From Brugia malayi (Eukaryota; Nematoda; Chromadorea; Rhabditida; Onchocercidae): a stretch of DNA of 64,000 nt. The first letter of the stretch is position 1, and each line of letters starts with the position of its first letter. Both the position numbers and the translations under genes were made by a program. Shown here piece by piece: positions 56,095 to 64,000 of the stretch. Below the pieces are notes generated by a model, which saw only the letters and a list, made by a program, of their open reading frames with translations, ran no database searches and was not told where the DNA came from. The stretch covers positions 3,183,721 through 3,247,720 of the forward strand of contig NW_025062479.1 in the NCBI RefSeq assembly GCF_000002995.4, written 5' to 3'.

Positions 56095-56629
56095 TAACTT
56101 CCTCAATGCGTTTCTACCTTAAATTATTGGCCTAAATACTGGCTATGATCAAGAAACAACTTCAGTCTTATTTCCACTTTAAATTCTATGTTCAAGGTCA
56201 CGAAACTATTAGATATTAAATCCTTGAAAAATGGATGCCTTTAACTCCTCAAGTTATGTGTTCTGCAGTTTCACAGGCTTGTTCAATTCGCAAATGGAAG
56301 TCGTCGATTGTGATCAAAATTACTTTATCACTTCCAGACTCGCATATTCTCATTTACCATGTTACAGTTTTCGGACACGTAAGCAAAAGCTAACTATGCG
56401 CAAAGTCCGACCTGAGCTCTCTCTGTGATAAAAGACATAATTACACAGTTCAAGATAAGTTCATGAAATCATGTTCTCAAAACTAAATTTGAAGTTATGA
56501 TTATGAGAATTATGATGGCAAGCACATAAAGATACCAAGGAGGAAACATATGATGTAGAAAGTGTGCATGACTGGTGTTGTGTACATACTGATGCAAGTG
56601 AACAACATCGATGTGATAGCTTTTAGTTC
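56095..56629. other. Gap between convergent genes
   Basis: It contains the two 3' untranslated regions. The plus-strand open frame 56231-56428 has no RRM or other known feature. Confidence 0.6.
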
Positions 56630-59600
56630 CTAAAACTTAGCTCCGAGCATTTTCAGTATTCCCTCCTTGTTCTCAGTAAAATATGTCGACACTGTGACAT
56701 ATGGGTCTTCTCCACACTTTTTAATTTGCTCTTCTATTGATTGTTTTTGACCATCTTTCGTCCCTCTTACACTATGACGCGTTGACTGTCCTATCCTTCT
56801 GGAAACACGAAATTTTACATTTAAAAAATCTTAGGTTTCCAGTATTTGTGAACTTATGTAAACAAAATAAGTTTATTTTGTTGTGATCTAAACGGCCTAT
56901 ATACTTTTGTCACTAAAAAAAGAAGTGAGACCAAATGAGTGGTCAACCTTTGCACTTGTGGTATTGCTATTAGAATGGAGACATATTCGGAGCAGTAGTC
57001 CTGAATTCTTGACAGTTCTTCCAGAATTGCTATGTTACTTATGTACTTTACAAGCCCGGCACTTCTTAGCGATCCCTGAAATCAGATTACTATCTAAAAT
57101 CCCAACTGGTTAATATTTATTGCACTTCCCTCACATCTTATTTCTTCATAACACAAATATTACCTTTGCTTCCACATGTCGCATAATGCGATTAAAACAC
57201 TGGTACCCCTTTGTTGCAAAATCGATTTGAGACAACACAAGAAGAGCACCCAGTAGCTGATCATTATCGTGATCCATTGCTGTTGACGTATAAACCTTTA
57301 ATTGACAAGAAATTTATACCTTTCATAAATTGTTGCAATCTACTGCGATTCCAAAAATGTAGTAGAAGTACCCGAAATAAAATATGATACGCAATATCGT
57401 ACACTAATTTTCTTAATCGTTCTTGTTTGACTATTGTGAAAGCCGGCTAAAAATAAAAGCATGGTAAAAATAAGTACTGAAATAAAATATTGATTCAACA
57501 CTCCATTCCAAATAAGAAACTGATTTCTAACAATTTACCACTTAACATAAAATGCAGGCAACACCAAGTAATGCTTCTCTGACATTATCAGCAGTGAATG
57601 GGTTGTAAATGATATAATGTCACACTACTGTGTAGCAAGTTCTACCAAGGAATATGCAGAAAAATTACACAAACCTGAATGCTAGAGTCGTTATTAGTAA
57701 ATGTGCTTGACAAATCTGTATCGAAAATGGGCTGCAAATGGATATATACTAGCGTATATTAATATCTAATTTATTCAAATTAAAAAAAAATCAAAAAATC
57801 CGTTTAAAAAAAAAAGAAAAAAAAAAAAAAAAAACTTGAACACATAGTTTAAAATATTCAAGAAGCTTGTCTCCACATGCATGAAATATGCGAAATATGA
57901 AAATAAGATTATTTGGCTCTGGTTGGATAAACAACTAGTAAAAATGTGCGTGACAGGCACAAAATCACTTTTGATCCGATATCGCTCTCTGCTGAAATAT
58001 TAAGCATGTGAATGACGTTTTCACACGCATCAGGCCAACTCCGGTCCAAGCAGTGAGCACAGGCAAGTTGGAAATAAAGCACTTCTTTCGTCCAACAATC
58101 ACTATTTTCCAGCTGCTAAAAGTAAAAAATGAGGTTATAAATGTAAGGTACGGAATTAACTGGTCGATAATGAAACTACTATTATATAGAAAAATTAACA
58201 CTTAGAAAATTATTGACGGCACCCACATCGTCAACATAGGCTATTAGCTCATTGATTTTGCATTTGAATAATAGAGATTCAGTGATGAACTGTCGCATGT
58301 CACTGTAAAAAGAAGCAAAATACAGACTTTCTGCAACAACGTCTATAGAAAATGATGTTATAGATGCACAGATTGCAGCACAGCAAAGTTCGTATGCCTC
58401 ACATAACTGAAAAAATACAGAACTATATGCTTATATCCAAGAACATAAGAAATCTCAAAAAAAAAAAAACAAAAAAAATCATTTACTTCTAATAAAAACT
58501 TCTTGAAGGAAAAAAAAAAAAAAAAACACCTCAGGTCGCGTCGATATCAAATACTCTACTTGAAATGTTGTCATCTCCTCCTTTCGTTCCCTGAGCTTTG
58601 CTTTTTTTGAAGGAGTTAAACACTCAGCATTACTGTTCAATAATTTGTCGACGTCCATAGCCCAGTTATTTTCTGGGATCCACACAAGTACTTCACCTAT
58701 TGAATTTTGCGATGTAAATCTTGATAACATTAAAACTAGCTCAAAGAAAAAAAAAATGAATTTCCCATTTCCAGGTATGCATAGTAACAAAATACACCAA
58801 AAATGTACAAAAAGTCTTAGTCACAATATATACATAATGCTTCATTTAAAAGAACTATTAGCTTCGGAACTGAAAAATGCATTTTAAAAAAATTGTAAAA
58901 AGACACCTTCATCAATATTTGCCCTCCACTGCTTATAAGCATACCATATAAAAAATGGAAATACGATTTTACGAGCTTCACTTTTTAAACTGCCAGCATT
59001 ATCCACGATACTTGATAGAACGCTACATCTACTGAAACTGTAGTAAACTGTACATATTTTTTATATACTGTCCAGTAAAGTTCCCGGCGCTTTTCTTGAA
59101 AGGAAAACTCATATAACAATACCATACCTCATATTTAAAGATAAATTGACAGATACTCCCAGATCATACAAAATGACACATTTGTCGAACAGTGCAGCCC
59201 CTATTTTAAAGCTCTCTTGTGAGAAATACTGTGCCTCAGCTTCATAACTTTCTGAAACTGCCCTGAAATGATTAGCAGTAGCTTTGCAGAGAATAAAAAC
59301 AACTGTTAATCAAAAAAATAGCCAGCGCGAATGAACCATAAAAATATATATTACTGCATTTTTATGGTGCAAAAAAGAAACGAAAATTAATAACCGTAAA
59401 AGATTAGTCCAGTTACCACTATGCGTTGGCCAAGCAATTCCAACCTGAAGAACTGTGATAACAATACTCAAAGCTCTGCACACTGTTATATTTGAAAAAT
59501 TTAGCTTCAAGAGAGCAGGAGCAACAAAGACGGCTGAAAAAGAATCAAATGGATAAAATAATATACAAGAAGTGTTACGCAAGACTGCTGTTTTCACTTT

Positions 59601-61054
59601 CAGTAACTGTCCCTTGAATTTGGGTGTATTATGCTCATAGTTATCATTTATTATGCTCACGGTTATCATATATTACGAAATTGAGAACTGTTACTTTACA
59701 AACATTTACTGAATGGATACTAAGCAGTAAGCACAAACACTCAGTGGTCTTACCCCTACATAGTATTTAATATTCCTAGCACTCCTACATAGTATTTAAT
59801 ATTCCTAGCATGAAAAACTGATATTTCGTACTTTAATACCTAAATAAACGTGGTACTTGCCAATGCCACTCTCGAGCTCTTTGTCGTTGCTCGCTCTTTC
59901 CGTTATAAATGTTACGGCACGGTTCTACAAAGTTAAAGTTGTAAGATTCTAATATTACTGTAAGATTCTAATATGTGATTCAAATTTTTTGCATTTGGAA
60001 AGAGCAAGAATCTGAAAGAAAAGATTATTACTAATAAATAATGAAATAAATTTTCAAAGAATCAACGGACACAAAAATTAATTATACTAACCAATAGTTT
60101 GTTGAATTTGTTTTCATCGGCATTACGTAAACAAAAAAGGAGTAACTTTGTTTTCAAAAGATCATCGTTGTCAAAACGCTTTGTTAAGCCACCAATGATG
60201 AATTCAAATGTATCGTTTGATATTTCGGTAAACAAAACTGGAATTTTTTTCTTTGTGACACTATCAGTAAAAAATAAATTTATTGAAAAAGTACCTTTCT
60301 CAGTAGAATTCTCTGAAGACGATGCTTTCACAAAAAGTTGATGTATTAATGTCCAAGCCTCATCTGATGGATGTGTTTTTACACTAAAATAATGAACTCA
60401 GTAACTGGCTACCTTGAAGATGAGAAAATTTTTAAATCTTTGTATGTTCTGTAAGTTTAGAAATTTATGGGTAGGTTTGAATGATAACATAAATAGAAGA
60501 AATAACAAAAAGTAAGGTTTTGTCATATGATGACAGCCATTGTAAAATCCTGGAATAATAATAATGATGGAAACCTACAGCCGTTCCAGTATAGGGACAG
60601 CTTCTGTAGCACGATTCCATTTCATATAAAATCGTAGTTCAGTAATCTGTAAAGTAAAGCTAAAGTTTTATAGAAGACTCGAATTGCATTTCACTTAATT
60701 CATATCATTTTGCTTACAATGTTCAAGTTGGTCGACCATCATTAGTGAACAGTTCTCTCTGCGATATACTTTAACATTCCTAATAAAAGCAGACCATTAT
60801 TCTTCAGTAAACTTTTGATTTTTCTTCCGGACACTTCTTATCTTGACTGCCGGATATGAGCCGCACCTAATATGCATATATACAAATGAAGGTTCTGAAA
60901 GTGTCTTGCACACCTACATAAGGCTTACATCACACAGCAATAAATCGAAATCAGGATACAATGAAGCCAATCGACAGTGCGCTTTCCCGACCGCGTAATC
61001 ATGTTCCTCTGTTAAACAACGAACCAAGTGTTCCTTAGCCGACAATTCCATCAT
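56630..61054 (-). CDS. Integrator complex subunit 10-like protein
   Basis: Integrator is the nuclear complex that cleaves snRNA and other RNA polymerase II transcripts; INTS10 belongs to its INTS10/13/14 arm. Fifteen exons on the minus strand: 60929-61054, 60579-60646, 60092-60383, 59861-59924, 59417-59533, 59128-59251, 58907-59031, 58530-58735, 58227-58406, 57969-58115, 57675-57731, 57320-57446, 57164-57279, 56948-57075, 56630-56798; 681 residues, close to human INTS10 (about 710). The helical N-terminus (LASLYPDFDLLLCDITELRF, then EAVPILERLVKTHPSDEAW) matches the INTS10 pattern of LYP-x-DF followed by a repeat-like helix pair. The C-terminus (RGTKDGQKQSIEEQIKKCGE) recalls its end. No catalytic motif is seen. 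The gene model is firmer than the name, which rests on remembered similarity. Exon 4 leaves by a GC donor. Confidence 0.75.
59534..59860 (-). other. GC-AG intron in the INTS10-like gene
   Basis: The donor on the minus strand reads ATTG|GCAAGT and the acceptor TTTTTCAG. This junction keeps frame (ESGI-AVFVAPALL), whereas the overlapping GTACCA donor shifts into an unlikely Cys-rich frame. Confidence 0.7.
59755..59812. repeat. Two-copy 29-bp tandem repeat in the GC-AG intron
   Basis: CCTACATAGTATTTAATATT followed by CCTAGCA occurs twice at a 29-base period without mismatch. A further short pair (GTAAGATTCTAATAT) lies nearby at 59940-59973. Confidence 0.9.
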
Positions 61055-61968
61055 TCAATTCCTCATCTAATCATACATGATAGCATATCCGACAAATAAC
61101 AGAAATATTAGCTTAAAATAGGAATTAAATAAAGTATCACAGCTATGCTTTTCTTTTTATTTGCATTCCTACATTTCATTTATTTTCCTGTAGAACCAGA
61201 AACTGAAAAGAAGAGAAAGGGAGAGGAAGCGAAGGAGAAAAAAAAGAAGGAGAAGGTAGGAAGAAAGGAGAAAAAAGACAGCCGAGACTGCAGACCAATC
61301 TTTAACTAAATTTAATTAAAAAAATCAAAACCTCTCTCACCCAATTATCCCTTCTAACCAAAAATCCTTAAATACATCAATCGGTCGTCCATTCCGCTAT
61401 CTACTAATCTCTGTCTTTCTCAAAACTCAATGCTGCATTTTTTTTTTTTTTTTTTCAACCATTGCTACGTTTACGCATATTGACCACATGTTCGAGCTGG
61501 CAGATATTCTTGCGATAAGGATTGGATGAAGAAGAATGGATGCTTGAGGTGAAGGAGGAGTATATTATGTTTCGCGGTTGACAAAATGACACATCCAAAA
61601 AGTATACGTTTTATTTCGGATGAACTTTTAGCTATTTACCTAGTCTGATTTTAATTAAAATGTGATACTTTTTATCATACCGTTCGAACATTCATCCTTA
61701 CTTTCCATGTACCGCTTGGGACTCTTCCAAATTTGTTTAAAGATTCGAGAATTCGGAATTTTGAATTATTGGAAGCTTGTAGCGGTTTTGATTTCAAGAA
61801 CAGTTAGATTTTTATTGTGAACGATATTTTCATGAGCATGCTTGTACTGGATAGCAAAACAATGAAGATATGCAACAGTTTTTAAATTACTAATTCGAAG
61901 GTACAACAGGTATTCATTTCATTGTGAATGAATGTCCAAAGATTGGAGGAAATAGTACCACAGGGGGG
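61055..61968. other. Gap between nlp-3-like and INTS10-like genes
   Basis: It holds a purine-rich tract (61203-61276), a T run (61438-61455) and an open minus-strand frame at 61455-61610 that reads 51 codons to TGA and ends with dibasic residues (ICQLEHVVNMRKRSNG). That frame has no clear acceptor (best is CACCTCAAG) and no known family, so it is not called as a gene. Confidence 0.45.
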
Positions 61969-62518
61969 CTATAGTATCGTTGTTGATCGTTTACCCAGTG
62001 ATTGACCCGCCAGTGCATCAAAATATCGTTTGGGCAACTCACGAGAACTGTCAAACCGTATCCTTCTGCTGTCTGAATCGGAAAATGGATTGATTATGCC
62101 AAAATTCCGCTGCAATACTGACAGTCTTCAGTAAACTCACAAATTTTATTTTTAATGATCAAATGTCCTTTTATCATCCCCTCTGGTCGTTCGTTTTTGC
62201 TATTTCGCTGCTGAAGTACCAGTTTTCATTTAAAAGGTATTTAAAGTTGTAAATTTGGAACTTAACGATACGAGTTTGAAAATGTTCTAAATTTCTTAGT
62301 TATATTTTCGAATTTTGAATAAGTGAGAAAGAATGGAATATTTTAGATAGAATTTTTTTCAGAAAAAAGAAATGAGTTTAGCAGGTACATGAAAGACTAA
62401 CCATGTACAAATCACCTCTATTATAATCGATGTAATTTCCTTGACGTGAAACATATTGAGATTCAGTGCGATAAGATAGCAATATCATAACCATTAATAA
62501 ACATATTGCTGTTGTCAT
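61969..62518 (-). CDS. nlp-3: Neuropeptide-like precursor, nlp-3 type
   Basis: Secreted precursor processed in neurons into amidated peptides. Two exons on the minus strand: 62402-62518 and 61969-62109; 85 residues, joined in phase 0 through a GTTAGT donor and TTGCAG acceptor. The start gives a signal peptide (MTTAICLLMVMILLSYRTES). Exon 2 encodes KR-YFDALAGQSLG-KR, a dibasic-flanked peptide with a Gly amide donor. It differs by one residue from YFDSLAGQSLG of C. elegans NLP-3. Upstream, NFGIINPFSDSDSRR resembles the NLP-3 peptides AINPFLDSMG and AVNPFLDSIG but lacks the Gly-Lys-Arg end. So the precursor seems reduced to one canonical amidated copy plus one altered INPF copy. The ortholog call rests on the peptide match. 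Confidence 0.85.
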
Positions 62519-64000
62519 TGTTGTTCAGTAATTTTTTTCACAATGAATAATTTAATTATCGATTCACGTAACGTCCGTACTTCTTTCTAAGCGAATAAAA
62601 GTGAAATATTTAAATGATGTAAATTACTGTGTTCGTAAACGAGGTGAAGATAAGGTAAATTAGAAATAGCTTTATCAGTGGGAAGACAAAATCAAAGACC
62701 AATTATCTGAAGAAGTAGATATTAAGTATAACCCCAAGTTAAAATATTTCGTAAATTTTAAATTATATTTTGTAACTCTTTAATATCCCAAAAAATGACT
62801 CATGATATTAATTCTTTTTGTCAATTTCTTGTAATCTACTAAAACAAATTTGTTTCGATTATGTAGTATTTATAGTTGATGTTTCATCCCCAAATATTTG
62901 AAATTTTTGGAGTTAGGACGAAGTGGAAGATGAAAAATGCTAGGTGGAATTAAAAAAGGTGGAACGCTTTGGGTGGTGGATAGGTACTAATTTTGAAAAA
63001 GTCTTACAATTTCAAAACAAGTACCTGCCCATTTCCCGTTCCGTTTTTGCATAAGCATTATTACTCTCCAGAAGTAAGTCGTTTTTCAAAAATTTATTTC
63101 GATATTTTCTAGCTTCATCCCTTCATTTTCTAAAATATAAGAACCAAACAAAAAAAAATGTGAAAAGCACTTCTAAGCAATAATGCTAAAATCCTTAAAC
63201 TTCGGTAGTGTTAGTTTGGTTTAAATGTAAGTTTAACGAAGACCATTAAATTATTTCAAAAAGAAATATGTTATTAAAGAGTTTACTAATAGCTTACCAG
63301 CATTAGTAGCCCATCGAAAATGCTTTTTTAGAAGTTAGTGAAATATTTTTCAGCAGTAGAGGAAAGTGTGAAATCAGAATCGTAAGAAATTTAAGCACTA
63401 CAGGATTAAGGGGTTGATAGCTAAATCCTCCCTCGGGAAGAGGATCAATTTAGATACCGTGAACGACCCGTTCATACAAATATGAATTAAATAGAAATTT
63501 CAAGTAGTTCAGATGCCTAAAAATAAATGGAAGTGTTGTCAAGCGGTGAAATGCTTCAAACAGATACCGTAGAACATGTGCTATTAGCTGTTTGAAAAAA
63601 TTTTCCATTCCTGAGATAAATTTTGTCATCACATAATGATGCTTGTCAAATATTTGATGTTCAGGTTATTTCCATTCATGGATAATCAGAAATACCATTT
63701 TAAAAAGAAGAGCAATAAAACTGATTGAAAAGATAGTGAATATAATGATTATGATGAAGTGTTCCAGCTAAGCTAATATTTAAGTGAAATAGTTAATATA
63801 TCAGTCATGCATTCTTCTCAGCCTATCGTCTTATTAACTAATTGGATATTTAATTGGTTGCTTGCATGAAACTGAAATCGAATTTATATGTATGAATCAA
63901 ATTTTATGCATAAAAAAATGAGAAAAATATTTAATGCTTAAACTTTTACACATAAAACATTCAAATGGATATAAAATTTAAAAAATATGGGAAAACTGAA
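62519..64000. other. Upstream region of the nlp-3-like gene; nothing else seen
   Basis: AT-rich, with no supportable exon on either strand. The minus-strand frame 63450-63632 is isolated. It may contain the nlp-3 promoter. Confidence 0.55.

Noticed and set aside
56231..56428. 65-codon plus-strand frame after the TDP-43-domain gene, tested as a possible RRM exon
   Set aside because: It has no RNP1 or RNP2 motif and no in-frame acceptor.

Overview
The window reads as nuclear DNA of a parasitic nematode, most likely a filarial worm (Onchocercidae-like). It is AT-rich with long poly(A)/poly(T) runs. Genes are split into many small exons by introns with TTTCAG-type acceptors, some starts sit just behind acceptor-like sites that suggest spliced-leader addition, and the gene families are classic nematode or metazoan ones. 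Nothing looks bacterial or viral, and I see no CRISPR array, insertion sequence, rRNA or confident tRNA. All gene models were joined by hand from reading frame, splice sites and intron phase. Coordinates are coding spans, with exons listed in each entry.

Layout. 1-5.9 kb: mostly non-coding, with microsatellites and perhaps the last exon of a gene entering from the left. 5.9-10.1 kb (+): an 11-finger zinc-finger protein, 5' end not found. 12.4-19.4 kb (+): a four-PAN, ZP-domain transmembrane matrix protein of the NOAH/NompA type, with a GC-AG intron and a decayed copy of one exon. 20.8-21.8 kb (+): a PTF1A/FERD3L-type bHLH factor (hlh-13-like). 22.1-25.8 kb (-): a secreted cysteine-rich protein of EB-module type. 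28.3-33.0 kb (-): an innexin close to UNC-7/UNC-9. 33-45 kb: a 12 kb stretch with no supportable gene, holding microsatellites, a G-quadruplex tract and small duplications. 45.0-47.3 kb (-): NF-YA. 49.2-52.5 kb (-): a TMEM184 seven-helix protein. 53.6-54.4 kb: a GC-richer island with nested palindromes. 55.0-56.0 kb (+): a small protein made almost only of a TDP-43-type N-terminal domain. 56.6-61.1 kb (-): a 15-exon gene that looks like a divergent Integrator subunit 10, also with a GC-AG intron. 62.0-62.5 kb (-): a short two-exon neuropeptide precursor of the nlp-3 type.

How the genes relate. There is no sign of a single pathway; this is an ordinary mixed stretch of a nematode chromosome. 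Regulators (zinc finger, bHLH, NF-YA, the TDP-43-domain protein, Integrator) lie among cell-surface, secreted and signalling genes (NOAH, EB protein, innexin, TMEM184, nlp-3). TMEM184 and NF-YA are head-to-tail about 2 kb apart. The TDP-43-domain gene and the INTS10-like gene converge, as do the bHLH gene and the EB gene. The most novel items are the TDP-43-domain protein without RRMs, the compact nlp-3 precursor, the two frame-verified GC-AG introns and the palindrome island at 54.0 kb.
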